Assembly: GCA_964371935.1 (NCBI GenBank)
Contig: CAYJOT010000001.1
Location: 41,495-105,494, forward strand
Length of the DNA stretch: 64,000 nt
Source of the DNA: JACQRW01 sp964371935
GTDB taxonomy: Bacteria > Patescibacteriota > Minisyncoccia > Sungbacterales > HO2-52-23
Reading direction: 5' to 3'
In this document: positions 7,869 to 16,050 of the stretch, one piece after another
How positions within the stretch are numbered: position 1 is the stretch's first letter
Layout of the letters: the number at the start of each line of letters is the position of its first letter
Translations under genes and position numbers: made by a program
The notes under the pieces: generated by a model
Databases searched by the model: none
Told to the model about the DNA's origin: nothing
What the model saw: the letters and a program-made list of their open reading frames with translations, nothing else

Positions 7869-8234
7869 TCATACCACCTCCTGCGCCAATGAAATTATTT
7901 TAGCATACCCCCGGTCGCGCAACTCCCGCGCAATCGGCCCGAAAATACGACCTCCCCGAGGATTTACTCCATCAATCAGCACCACCGCATTGTCGTCAAA
8001 ACGAATATATGAGCCGTCCGGCCTGCGGAACGGAGCCCGGGACCGCACTACCACGGCGCGCACCACGTCTTTTTTCTTCACGACCTTGCGCGGCTCCGCA
8101 ATCTTCACGCTCGCGACCACCACATCACCCAGCCGCGCGTATCTGCGGCGCGTGCCACCCAATACTTTAATCACCTGAAGCAATCTGGCTCCGGAATTGT
8201 CGGCAACTTTTAACATGGACCGTGTCTGGATCAT
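7869..8234 (-). CDS. rplN: 50S ribosomal protein L14
   Basis: A 121-residue L14, part of the intersubunit bridge and a contact for RsfS-type silencing factors. It begins MIQTRSMLKVADNSGARLLQ and contains GVNPRGGRIFGPIARELRD near the C-terminus. It lies between rpsQ and rplX. The preceding spacer (8235-8282) is again a small palindrome around AATTTCTAAT and ATTAGGAATT. Confidence 0.97.
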   Translation of the reverse strand: MIQTRSMLKVADNSGARLLQVIKVLGGTRRRYARLGDVVVASVKIAEPRKVVKKKDVVRAVVVRSRAPFRRPDGSYIRFDDNAVVLIDGVNPRGGRIFGPIARELRDRGYAKIISLAQEVV

Positions 8235-8282
8235 GAGGTAAATTTCTAATGGGTATTGGGATTTGATGAGAGCAATGAGAAA

Positions 8283-8555
8283 TTAGGAATTCGATACTTC
8301 ATCTTCGCTCTCTTCTGCCGGTAACCGTTTCACCAGCGAGACAACTCGCCATCGTTTCTCTTTGGACAGCGGTCTGGTTTCCTGAATCACCACGATGTCC
8401 CCGACCTGGTACTCGTTATTCTCGTCATGCGCTTTGAACTTTTTTGAAACGCGATAGTATTTCAAATATTTCGCATGCTGAGCCAAACGATCCACCCGCA
8501 CCACCACGGTTTTTTTCATCCGGTTTGCAGTTATGGCTCCCTGTAATTTTCTCAT
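8283..8555 (-). CDS. rpsQ: 30S ribosomal protein S17
   Basis: A 90-residue S17 that binds the 5' domain of 16S rRNA. The start at 8555 (MRKLQGAITANRMKKTVVV) overlaps the rpmC stop by 4 nt (ATGA), indicating translational coupling. The conserved ETRPLSKEKRWRVVSLV strand follows, and the acidic tail EESEDEVSNS is a short lineage extension. Confidence 0.95.
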   Translation of the reverse strand: MRKLQGAITANRMKKTVVVRVDRLAQHAKYLKYYRVSKKFKAHDENNEYQVGDIVVIQETRPLSKEKRWRVVSLVKRLPAEESEDEVSNS

Positions 8556-8746
8556 ATGGCGTCTTTCGATAATCTCTGCAAAGTCAGAATCTGGGCAATG
8601 TCTTTTTTCAGGCACGCCCGCTCTTTAACGTTTTTGACCTTTTTTTGGCGGAGCAAAAACCCTAACTCGTCAATGCGGGTCCTGCGTTCGCGTAAAAGCG
8701 TGGCTAGTTCTGCTGGTGATTTTTGCCGCAATTCAGTGATTTTCAT
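8552..8746 (-). CDS. rpmC: 50S ribosomal protein L29
   Basis: A 64-residue two-helix protein near the exit tunnel, where it helps dock trigger factor and SRP. It begins MKITELRQKSPAELATLL and has the typical conserved helix-turn-helix-like coiled coil. It starts 2 nt after the rplP stop and overlaps rpsQ by 4 nt. Confidence 0.93.
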   Translation of the reverse strand: MKITELRQKSPAELATLLRERRTRIDELGFLLRQKKVKNVKERACLKKDIAQILTLQRLSKDAI

Positions 8747-8748
8747 AA

Positions 8749-9311
8749 TTATTCTTTCGTAATGAATCGGGTCTTGACCGGGAGTTTATGTGCTGCAAGG
8801 CGCATTGCCTCGCTTGCCTGTGCTAATGTTACACCATCCATTTCAAATAAGACCCGCCCTGGCCTGATGGGAACCACATAATGATCTACCGCTCCTTTGC
8901 CTCCTCCCAGCGTTACCTCCGGCGGCTTTTTCGTGACTGGCTTGTCCGGAAACACGCGTATCCAGACCTTGCCGCCTCGCCGGATTGATCGCGTCATGGC
9001 GCGGCGCGCCGCCTCTATTTGTCGCGCAGTCAGCCAGTACGCTTCCAGGCTTTTCAATCCGAACATGCCAAAAGCCAGACGAGTTCCGCGCGTCTCATCG
9101 CCTTTGCCCCTGCCTTTCTGCCATTTTCGATGTTTNNNNNNNNNNNNNNNNNNNNNNNNNNNNNNNNNNNNNNNNNNNNNNNNNNNNNNNNNNNNNNNNN
9201 NNNNNNNNNNNNNNNNNNNNNNNNNNNNNNNNNNNGAGTTCCGCGCGTCTCATCGCCTTTGCCCCTGCCTTTCTGCCATTTTCGATGTTTTACTTTCTTG
9301 GGTTGAAACAT
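8749..9311 (-). CDS. rplP: 50S ribosomal protein L16 (interrupted by an assembly gap)
   Basis: L16 lies at the A-site tRNA binding region of the large subunit. As given, the gene is split by 100 N. The 55 bp on each side of the gap are identical (9081-9135 and 9236-9290). Merging them restores one frame of 408 nt, encoding 135 residues, the normal L16 length. The N-terminus MFQPKKVKHRKWQKGRGKG then runs into TRLAFGMFGLKSLE and the conserved LTARQIEAARRAMTR. The gene is therefore intact and the break is artificial. It follows rpsC by 2 nt. Confidence 0.93.
9136..9235. other. Assembly gap of 100 N between overlapping contigs
   Basis: A run of exactly 100 N placed inside rplP. The flanking 55 bp are the same on both sides, so the two contigs really overlap and nothing is missing. 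An exact 55-bp overlap fits a de Bruijn assembler using k near 55 followed by scaffolding. Confidence 0.95.
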
Positions 9312-9313
9312 AA

Positions 9314-9991
9314 TTATTTCTCAAACACGTCTCCTTTATAAATCCACACCTTCACGCCAATCGTGCCATACGTGGTGTGCGCGGTCTTTTCCGCATAATC
9401 AATTGCCGCGCGGATGGTCTGGAGCGGGATTCTTCCTTTTCTCCCCCACTCGTAGCGCGCCATCTCAGCCCCGTCAAGGCGGCCCTTGAGCGCGATGCGG
9501 ACTCCTTTTACCTCGCGGGAGTTCGATATCTTTTCCAGCGCCTGCTTCAACACCCGGCGAAACGGAATTCTTTTCTCAAGATCGTCCACGATCATCTGCC
9601 CAGCAATTGCCGCATGCGTTTCCGGATTCCTGACTTCCTCAATGGTGAGTTTGATCTCATCCGCCGCGGCGGACTTCGATTCAATATGAAAATGTTTCTG
9701 CGTTTTAATGATAAACTTCTTGATTTCGTTTTTCAGCACCTCCGCCCCCTCGCCACCACGGCCGATTAAAATTCCCGGACGCGCCGTGCGGATAATCACC
9801 TGGAGCACATTGGGGGATCGCTCAAGCTCAACCACCTCAATGTGGCTCGGCCGAAGTTTCTTATCAAGCCACGCCCGCAGCATCGTATCTTCCAAAAGAT
9901 AGTTTTTAAAATTTTTACGCTGAAACCAGCGCGACTTCCATGTCGTGGTTTCTCCGAGCCGAAATACATAGGGGTGTACTCTGTGGGTCAT
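9314..9991 (-). CDS. rpsC: 30S ribosomal protein S3
   Basis: A 225-residue S3 at the mRNA entry site of the small subunit. The start at 9991 (MTHRVHPYVFRLGET) replaces an upstream start that would read through a word-repeat spacer. The KH domain GXXG loop appears as LIGRGGEGAEVLK, and the C-terminal domain includes GRLDGAEMARYEWGRKGRIPLQT. It is encoded between rplV and rplP. Confidence 0.95.
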   Translation of the reverse strand: MTHRVHPYVFRLGETTTWKSRWFQRKNFKNYLLEDTMLRAWLDKKLRPSHIEVVELERSPNVLQVIIRTARPGILIGRGGEGAEVLKNEIKKFIIKTQKHFHIESKSAAADEIKLTIEEVRNPETHAAIAGQMIVDDLEKRIPFRRVLKQALEKISNSREVKGVRIALKGRLDGAEMARYEWGRKGRIPLQTIRAAIDYAEKTAHTTYGTIGVKVWIYKGDVFEK

Positions 9992-10031
9992 TGAAGTAGT
10001 AAATAGTGTATAGCGAGTAGTGTATAGTGCG

Positions 10032-10553
10032 TCATATAACTTTTCGCTGAAATATTTTTGGGGCAAAGCTTCTTGTGCGCCAGGTTTTTTTCTGAGAAAG
10101 TTCCCGCCCCTTTCCTTTTTCCTGATCCGTCACATCCGATTTCAAATCTTCAGCTTGCGCGTCCCGGACAACAAGCTGGTCATTTTTATGCTGAACTTTT
10201 TTTGCCGGAATAATGCGATGCTCCCGCGCTTCCAGCACCAACACTACATGGCTCGTCCGCTTCCGGATAGTGGCGCCCCTGCCGAACGCCCGCGGCATCA
10301 TGCGCTTGGCCACCGGACCTGCATCTACCTTTATATACTTAACATACAAGCCGGACTCGTCAAGCTGGAAATTATTCACGGCGTTTGCCACGGCGGATTT
10401 CAGAAGCTTCAGCACCGGAGCCGCGCCCCGTTTTATCAAACTGCCCAATACCAACTCGGCCTCGCTCACATTCCTGCCCTTGACCATATTGATAACCAAC
10501 CGCATCTTTCGCGGAGCAATATGGGCGTAATGAAGCTGTGCGTTGATTTCCAT
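10032..10553 (-). CDS. rplV: 50S ribosomal protein L22 with long C-terminal extension
   Basis: A 173-residue L22 that lines the peptide exit tunnel. The core (HYAHIAPRKMRLVINMVKG to TIRKRTSHVVLVLEA) is about 115 residues; the remaining 55 or so are a charged, basic extension (QAEDLKSDVTDQEKGKG, then KKTWRTRSFAPKIFQRK) not found in typical bacterial L22. The extension is of unknown role. A GTCATCCTGA-type palindrome sits just upstream, between rpsS and this gene. Confidence 0.93.
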   Translation of the reverse strand: MEINAQLHYAHIAPRKMRLVINMVKGRNVSEAELVLGSLIKRGAAPVLKLLKSAVANAVNNFQLDESGLYVKYIKVDAGPVAKRMMPRAFGRGATIRKRTSHVVLVLEAREHRIIPAKKVQHKNDQLVVRDAQAEDLKSDVTDQEKGKGRELSQKKTWRTRSFAPKIFQRKVI

Positions 10554-10562
10554 AAATTTCTT

Positions 10563-10632
10563 GTCATCCTGAACGAAGTGAAGGATCTCTTGCGGTCGTG
10601 CGTGTGAGATTCTTCGCTTCGCTCAGCATGGC
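10563..10632. repeat. GTCATCCTGA-type palindromic element, copy 1
   Basis: Begins GTCATCCTGAACGAAGTGAA and ends with the complementary GATTCTTCGCTTCGCTCAG, with a short central part. It fills the spacer between rpsS and rplV. Related copies lie at 45235-45303, 53076-53143 and 63723-63779. Confidence 0.85.
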
Positions 10633-10638
10633 CTAGCC

Positions 10639-10956
10639 CTATTTCTTCGCGGGCGTTGCCGCGGTTGAGGTAGCGGCTTTCTGTTCGATATCGCGCTGCT
10701 GTTTTCCGCCGTGCCGGACAAACTTTCGGGTAGGAGAGAACTCGCCAAAGTGATGTCCCACCATGTCCTCCATAACCTTGATCTCGATAAACGCTTTGCC
10801 ATTGTGCACGCCAAAGGTATAGCCGATCATCTCGGGAGTGATCATTGATGCGCGCGACCATATTTTGATCACGACTTTCGAGTTGGGCGAAGTGCGCCCC
10901 ATGTGTTTGAGGATGCTCGGATGAACGTATGGACCCTTCTTTAAGCTTCGCGGCAT
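10639..10956 (-). CDS. rpsS: 30S ribosomal protein S19
   Basis: A 105-residue S19 in the head of the small subunit. It starts MPRSLKKGPYVHPSILKHM and has the conserved IGYTFGVHNGKAFIEIKV and VGHHFGEFSPTRKFVRHG. The tail KAATSTAATPAKK is a low-complexity extension. It lies between rplB and rplV. Confidence 0.96.
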   Translation of the reverse strand: MPRSLKKGPYVHPSILKHMGRTSPNSKVVIKIWSRASMITPEMIGYTFGVHNGKAFIEIKVMEDMVGHHFGEFSPTRKFVRHGGKQQRDIEQKAATSTAATPAKK

Positions 10957-11064
10957 ATCTTGTTATTGGTTATTAGTTATTTGTTTTAGTTTCTTAGTTA
11001 TTGGTTCAAGTCATTTGCAAAACTGGCAACCAACAAACTAAAACCAAGAACTTAAGACTAATGA
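10957..11064. repeat. Word-repeat hairpin spacer (rpsS-rplB)
   Basis: The left side is made of TTATTGGTTATTAGTTATTTG words and the right side of CCAACAAACTAAAACCAAG and TTAAGACTAATGAC words, which are reverse complements of the left in overall pattern. No gene was seen. Confidence 0.5.
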
Positions 11065-11913
11065 CTACTTCTTCCTTCTCGACAAAATAAATCTGCTCGA
11101 GGTTTTTTTGCGCTTGCGCGTCTTTACTCCGCGCGCAAGCTTGCCCCACGGCGTTGCCGGGCCGCGACGGCGCCCGACCTGCGTGCGTCCCTCGCCGCCT
11201 CCGTGCGGATGGTCAACCGGGTTCATAGCGGTGCCGCGCACACTCGGGCGGATTCCTTTGCGACGATTGCGTCCGGCAGTGCCGATCGTTATAAAACTAT
11301 GCATCGGATTGGACAAGGTGCCAATCGACGCGAAGTTTTGCGCATGTATCATACGCACCTCTTTGGACGGCATCTGGATATTCGCATATCCTCCCTCCTG
11401 TGCCAGCACCAATGCTCCCACGCCAGCAGAGCGCGCAATTTGCGCGCCGTGCCCGGCCTGCAGCTCGATATTGTATACCATGGTGCCAACGGGAATTCTG
11501 TGCAAGGGCATGCGATTACCCGGCTCAATCGGCGCATCAGGACCGCTTACTACCATACTCCCTACGGCAACATCCTGCGGAGCAAGCACATACCGCTTTT
11601 CTCCATCATGGTAATGCAGCAGCGCTATAAAACTCGAGCGATTCGGATCGTATTCAAGAGACACGACGCGAGCCGGAACTGCGATCTTGTCGTATTTGAA
11701 ATCAATCTCGCGCCACAGCCGCTTCACGCCAGATCCTTTATGCCGCGTAGTGATGCGCCCCTGCGAGTTGCGCCCCACATCGCGCTTTCGTCCCCAGGTC
11801 AGCCGCTTTTCCGGCCCGCTCGTCTTGGTCAGCACCTTTCTCCAGTTCACAAACTCGGCCTGGCGTCTGCCAGGGGATGTGGGAGGATAGGTTTTGAGCT
11901 TGGTTTGGATCAT
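11065..11913 (-). CDS. rplB: 50S ribosomal protein L2
   Basis: A 282-residue L2, needed for subunit joining and peptidyl transferase activity. The conserved GRNSQGRITTRHKGSGVKR and the C-terminal MNPVDHPHGGGEGRTQVGRR, containing the invariant His close to the catalytic centre, are present. The length matches the bacterial family. It stands between rplW and rpsS. Confidence 0.97.
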   Translation of the reverse strand: MIQTKLKTYPPTSPGRRQAEFVNWRKVLTKTSGPEKRLTWGRKRDVGRNSQGRITTRHKGSGVKRLWREIDFKYDKIAVPARVVSLEYDPNRSSFIALLHYHDGEKRYVLAPQDVAVGSMVVSGPDAPIEPGNRMPLHRIPVGTMVYNIELQAGHGAQIARSAGVGALVLAQEGGYANIQMPSKEVRMIHAQNFASIGTLSNPMHSFITIGTAGRNRRKGIRPSVRGTAMNPVDHPHGGGEGRTQVGRRRGPATPWGKLARGVKTRKRKKTSSRFILSRRKK

Positions 11914-12031
11914 GAAGTCAGTTATTGGTCACTGGTTCTTAGTTTTAGTTTTTTAGTTACCGATCCACTTTGTGTACGAACCAATGACCCACAAACTAAG
12001 ACTAAAAACCATGAACTAGAAACCACTATGC
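11914..12031. repeat. Word-repeat hairpin spacer (rplB-rplW)
   Basis: Left words TTATTGGTCACTGGTTCTTAG and TTTTAGTTTTTTAG face right words CAATGACCCACAAACTAAG and ACTAAAAACCATGAACTAG. The halves are imperfectly complementary around a short centre. No gene was seen. Confidence 0.5.
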
Positions 12032-12307
12032 CTATTGCATCTCAATGGTCTGGCCTTCCATCAGCACCACCACCGCTTTTTTAAATCCGCTTTTCCAGCC
12101 AATAGTGCGCCCGCGCCTGCGTTCTTTCCTTGGCATGTTCAGCACTCGCACGTCTTTGACGGTTACGCCAAAGCGCTTGGCTACGGCAAGTCCCACTTCG
12201 CGCTTGTTTGCAGTACCGGCAACGACAAACGTATACTCGCAGGTCTTGCCCATGGTCTTTTCCGTAAGATGCGGCCGGATTAAAATGCCGAATGTGTCAT
12301 TTTTCAT
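12032..12307 (-). CDS. rplW: 50S ribosomal protein L23
   Basis: A 91-residue L23 beside the exit tunnel, a docking site for trigger factor and SRP. It begins with FGILIRPHLTEKTM and shows NKREVGLAVAKRFGVTVKDV, both typical, followed by the basic loop RKERRRGRTIGWKSGFKKA. It starts 2 nt after rplD. Confidence 0.95.
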   Translation of the reverse strand: MKNDTFGILIRPHLTEKTMGKTCEYTFVVAGTANKREVGLAVAKRFGVTVKDVRVLNMPRKERRRGRTIGWKSGFKKAVVVLMEGQTIEMQ

Positions 12308-12309
12308 AA

Positions 12310-12951
12310 TTACCTTGCCAAAATCTGGATGGCGGCCTTGGGAAGCATTAAAAATTTATGCTGCATCACCTCGTAGGTATTCAAATTTCTGGCCTCGTCC
12401 ACCGTGACCCGGCTGATATTGCGCATCGCGCGGCGCGCCGAATTGTCTTTGGTAAAAAGCGCCACCAATATGCTCTTGTTTTGTTTCAACTCTGCCAGTT
12501 CTTTCTGCTCTGCAAGTTTGCGGAACATCTCGGCCGCATATTTGGTCTTGGCTTCGGGAAAATCAAGATCCTCCATTACCACTATTTCCCGATCCCGCAA
12601 TTTTGCCGAAAGCACGACCGCGAATGCCTTTCGCGCCATCTTCTTGTTGATCTTCTTCTCATAATTTTTCTCCATACGCGGCCCGTGCGTAATGCCGCCG
12701 CCCCTCCATATCGGCGAGCGTGTAGACCCGTGCCGCGCCCGGCCGGTTCCTTTCTGCCGCCACGGCTTTCTCCCGCCCCCGCGCACCTCTGCTCTGCTCT
12801 TCGTGTGCGCCGTACCCGACCGCCGATTCGCGGCCTGCGACGTCACCACCTGATGCACCAGATCCGCATTCCACTTCAACCCAAACACCCCGTCCGGCAA
12901 TTCCACGGTCCCGGTCTCTTCCCCTATTTGGTTGTACACCTTGACTTGCAT
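12310..12951 (-). CDS. rplD: 50S ribosomal protein L4
   Basis: A 213-residue L4 that contributes a loop to the exit tunnel. The loop region TAHTKSRAEVRGGGRKPWRQ and the following KGTGRARHGSTRSPIWRGGG are diagnostic. It lies between rplC and rplW. L4 is an operon repressor in some bacteria; no matching leader was identified here. Confidence 0.96.
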   Translation of the reverse strand: MQVKVYNQIGEETGTVELPDGVFGLKWNADLVHQVVTSQAANRRSGTAHTKSRAEVRGGGRKPWRQKGTGRARHGSTRSPIWRGGGITHGPRMEKNYEKKINKKMARKAFAVVLSAKLRDREIVVMEDLDFPEAKTKYAAEMFRKLAEQKELAELKQNKSILVALFTKDNSARRAMRNISRVTVDEARNLNTYEVMQHKFLMLPKAAIQILAR

Positions 12952-13007
12952 AGATAAATATGAAATCTTCTAACCAATTCGTTTACAAAAAAATAATATT
13001 GATATTC

Positions 13008-13679
13008 TTAAAAAATAGAACTGACTACCCCCCTAATCTCCATCAAAGTCCCTCGTCGTCCTGGCACGGCACCCCGTAGTGCCAGCATTTTATTTTCCGC
13101 GTCGACTTTTACGATCTCGACTTTTCGCACCGACACACGATCGGCTCCCATGCGGCCGGCCATGCGCATGCCTTTGATCACGCGCTGGGGCCAGGTGGCA
13201 CCAATGGATCCGGGCTGGCGATGGGCGTGCTTGGTGCCGTGCGAGGCAGGGGCACCATGAAAGCCGTGGCGTTTTACTACGCCCTGAAATCCTTTGGCTT
13301 TTGAAATACCGCTCACGCGTACGCGATCCCCTTCCTGGAACACCGATGCGTCAATGATTGTGCCGACCTTCATGTCTTCTTGGGGCAGCACATCCGCTGG
13401 CGCATCAGTACCCTTCTTTAGTGTGTGCGTTTTTACGCGAAATTCCTTTACGTAACGAAAGTTCCCAAGTCCCTTAAAGTGTCCGATCTGCGGTTTTGCG
13501 ATATTCTTTTGCTTTTTCTCTCCTGCGCCAAGCTGTACGCTGCAATACCCGTCCTTTTCCATGGTGCGAATCTGAATCACGGTGTTGGGCATAACGGAAA
13601 TGAAAGTCACCGGGATCACATTGCCGGTTTCGTCAAAGATTTGCGACATATTCACTTTTTCTCCCAAAAGGCATTTCAT
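13008..13679 (-). CDS. rplC: 50S ribosomal protein L3
   Basis: A 223-residue L3 that initiates 50S assembly. The start at 13679 (MKCLLGEKVNMSQIFDETG) is the family start; an upstream ATG at 13718 would add residues without similarity. The central KGFQGVVKRHGFHGAPASHG and GSIGATWPQRVIKGMRMAG are typical. A coiled-coil gene is inserted between rpsJ and this gene, which is unusual in S10 operons. Confidence 0.95.
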   Translation of the reverse strand: MKCLLGEKVNMSQIFDETGNVIPVTFISVMPNTVIQIRTMEKDGYCSVQLGAGEKKQKNIAKPQIGHFKGLGNFRYVKEFRVKTHTLKKGTDAPADVLPQEDMKVGTIIDASVFQEGDRVRVSGISKAKGFQGVVKRHGFHGAPASHGTKHAHRQPGSIGATWPQRVIKGMRMAGRMGADRVSVRKVEIVKVDAENKMLALRGAVPGRRGTLMEIRGVVSSIF

Positions 13680-13841
13680 AAATGGTAACAAAAAAGCCGG
13701 ATGCCCGGCGCCACGCACAGACGAAAATTTTCTTAGCTTTCTTTTTTGAACAAACCAGCTGTACTCATAAATACACTAAATTTCCCTTATCAACCTATGG
13801 CTACCTCAAGTTTCTTGATCTGCTTGTCATGCTCATGAATA

Positions 13842-14162
13842 TCATCGGTAATTCTGAACATGAAGCGCACTGTGGGCTGCTCGATCTTTTTCCGCAACAT
13901 CAAAACGAGTTATCACCTTATCAACCGCTTGCAGCAAGGTTGCTGTCTGCTCTCGCATCTTTTCATCCATCGTTTCCCCAAATTCGTCAAACCGAAGATT
14001 AAGATATTCTTTAAAGTATTCTTGTGTAACAAACCCCGCAAGCTTCTCATCAAGGTAATCTTTCGTAACAAAAGCTTCCAGCTTTTCATCAAGCGTTTTG
14101 TCCAGATACCCCTTGGTAACCAACTCTTCAGATTCTTTTTTCTCCTGTATTTGTTCGGACAT
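13842..14162 (-). pseudogene. Coiled-coil hypothetical protein inserted in the S10 operon, probably frameshifted
   Basis: The readable frame gives 106 residues made of repeats of the pattern VTKxYLDxxLDEKLxxF, followed by a long amphipathic helix; it is a predicted coiled coil with no enzyme motif. The frame ends in HVQNYR, but the next frame continues as RITDDIHEHDKQIKKLEVAIG to a stop at 13790, a natural coiled-coil ending. Removing one base near 13860 would join them into about 123 residues. Function unknown. It starts 10 nt downstream of rpsJ and so is probably co-transcribed with it. Either a sequencing error or a recent frameshift is possible. Confidence 0.6.
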
Positions 14163-14172
14163 ATCAAAGATA

Positions 14173-14508
14173 TTACATCATCTTGACCTCGATATCCACT
14201 CCGGCAGGCAGGTTGAGATTGGTGAGCGAGTTGATCGTACTCGGCGTCGGGCTCAAAATATCAATCAGCCGCTTGTGCACGCGCATCTCATACTGCTCGC
14301 GGGCGTTTTTGTGAACAAAACTTGAACGATTTACCGTATACCTATGGATCTCGGTTGGCAGCGGAATGGGCCCGACCACGTCGGCGCCGTTTCGCAGCGC
14401 GGTATCAACAATCTGCTTGACCGAATTATCAATAATCTTCGAGTCATACGCCCGCACTTTGATCCGCACTCGCGTTTTCAATTCTTCAACTATCTTTTTC
14501 GTTGCCAA
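14173..14508 (-). CDS. rpsJ: 30S ribosomal protein S10
   Basis: A 111-residue S10 of the 30S head; also known as NusE, a partner of NusB and NusG in antitermination. The RVRIKVRAYDSKIIDNSVKQ start and GPIPLPTEIHRYTVNRS loop are typical. It follows tuf across a hairpin-forming spacer, so tuf and the S10 operon are probably one transcription unit here. Confidence 0.97.
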   Translation of the reverse strand: MATKKIVEELKTRVRIKVRAYDSKIIDNSVKQIVDTALRNGADVVGPIPLPTEIHRYTVNRSSFVHKNAREQYEMRVHKRLIDILSPTPSTINSLTNLNLPAGVDIEVKMM

Positions 14509-14611
14509 GGAACATCAACAAATTTTCAATTTACAATTTTCAATTTACAATGACGGTCCGAACTTAAATCATTGAAAATTGATTGAAAATTGCAAAATTG
14601 AAACTTGAAAA
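14509..14611. repeat. Word-repeat hairpin spacer (rpsJ-tuf)
   Basis: The left half repeats CAATTTTCAATTTACAATTTT, and the right half repeats TTGAAAATTGATTGAAAATT. The halves pair imperfectly around a TGACGGTCCGAACTTAAA centre. No gene was seen. Confidence 0.55.
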
Positions 14612-15805
14612 TTATTTCACTATCTTCGTGACCACGCCCGCGCCGACGGTGCGGCCGCCCTCGCGGATCGCGAAGCGCTGCCGCTCTTCAAGCGCTACCG
14701 GCACGATCAGCTTGACCACAAACTTGATTGTGTCTCCGGGCATGACCATCTCAACCCCTTCCGGCAGAGTCACTTCGCCGGTCACATCCGTGGTGCGGAT
14801 GTAAAACTGGGGCTTGTACCCTGCAAAAAACGGGGTGTGCCGACCTCCTTCCTCTTTGGTAAGGATATATACTTCGGATTCAAAATCAGTGTGCGGCGTG
14901 ACCGATCCAATCTTCGAGATCACCTGCCCGCGCTCCACATCTTCCTTTTTCAAACCGCGCAACAGAATGCCCGCGTTGTCTCCGGCCATGCCTTCGTCAA
15001 GCGATTTGTTAAACATTTCAATGCCGGTGACGGTTGTCTTTGCCGTATCTTTCATGCCAACGATTTCAATTTCCTCGCCCACCTTTACTTTGCCGCGCTC
15101 AATGCGTCCGGTTACCACCGTACCGCGTCCCTCAATAGAAAACACGTCCTCAACAGGCATCAAAAATGGCTTGTCCAGATCGCGAACCGGTTCCGGAATA
15201 TAACTATCCAAAGCATCGGTCAGCTCGCGGATCTTTTTCACCCACGGGTCATCCACGGAAGTTGCCTCAAGCGCCTTGAGCGCGGAACCGCGGATAATGG
15301 GTGTTTCGTCTCCGGGAAATTCATACTTTTTTAAAAGCTCGCGCACCTCTGCCTCAACTAAGTCAATCATTTCCGGATCATCCACCATATCAACTTTGTT
15401 GAGAAATACCACCACCGCAGGCACGCCTACCTGACGCGCAAGCAAAATATGCTCGCGGGTCTGGGGCATAGGTCCGTCAGTCGCAGACACGACCAAAATC
15501 GCGCCATCCATCTGGGCAGCACCGGTAATCATATTCTTGATGTAGTCCGCGTGTCCGGGCGCATCAATATGCGCGTAATGCCGCTTCTCGGTCTCATACT
15601 CCGAGTGATGCAACGCAATCGTAATCCCGCGTGCCTTCTCCTCGGGCGCATTGTCGATCTGCGACACGTCTTCAACGCGTGACGGAAGCCCGGCCAAATG
15701 CAATGCCTTGGTAATAGCCGCCGTCAACGTGGTCTTGCCATGGTCAACGTGTCCGATAGTGCCTACGTTTACATGCGGCTTGGTGCGTTCGTATTTTCCT
15801 GCCAT
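14612..15805 (-). CDS. tuf: Elongation factor Tu
   Basis: A 397-residue EF-Tu, which delivers aminoacyl-tRNA to the ribosome with GTP hydrolysis. G motifs are GHVDHGKTT, DAPGHADY and NKVDM; the switch region RGITI and the C-terminal GGRHTPFFAGYKPQFYIRTTDVTG (split by normal spacing) follow. Length is standard. fusA, its usual neighbour, is separated from it by about 2.4 kb of accessory DNA at 15830-18171. Confidence 0.98.
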   Translation of the reverse strand: MAGKYERTKPHVNVGTIGHVDHGKTTLTAAITKALHLAGLPSRVEDVSQIDNAPEEKARGITIALHHSEYETEKRHYAHIDAPGHADYIKNMITGAAQMDGAILVVSATDGPMPQTREHILLARQVGVPAVVVFLNKVDMVDDPEMIDLVEAEVRELLKKYEFPGDETPIIRGSALKALEATSVDDPWVKKIRELTDALDSYIPEPVRDLDKPFLMPVEDVFSIEGRGTVVTGRIERGKVKVGEEIEIVGMKDTAKTTVTGIEMFNKSLDEGMAGDNAGILLRGLKKEDVERGQVISKIGSVTPHTDFESEVYILTKEEGGRHTPFFAGYKPQFYIRTTDVTGEVTLPEGVEMVMPGDTIKFVVKLIVPVALEERQRFAIREGGRTVGAGVVTKIVK

Positions 15806-15915
15806 TGTTTTGATAAATATATGAAATAAGAAACGGGTGACAAAATACGCTTTTGTCGCGCCATTCCTACTCCATAATTGGAGATTAGGGGTATATTTTG
15901 CCGATATGATCTACT

Positions 15916-16050
15916 CTATAGGAAACAATAAAAAACGTCAAGCGGCGCGACTAGAGGAAGTTCTTTCTCAAACTGCTCCGCTAAAAAAGCGCCGACTTTT
16001 TGGTCGCCATTCGCATGATAAATCAGGATATTCGTATCAATGGTGTACAT
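15916..16050 (-). pseudogene. Truncated PIN-domain toxin remnant
   Basis: A 44-codon frame starting at an ATG that overlaps the AbrB-like gene by 14 nt. It begins MYTIDTNILIYHANGD, the standard first strand and first catalytic Asp of a VapC-type PIN domain, and runs to a stop after about 44 residues, where a full PIN domain would need about 125. The missing two thirds include the other acidic residues, so it cannot be an active nuclease. It is the decayed toxin of the adjacent antitoxin. Confidence 0.75.
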
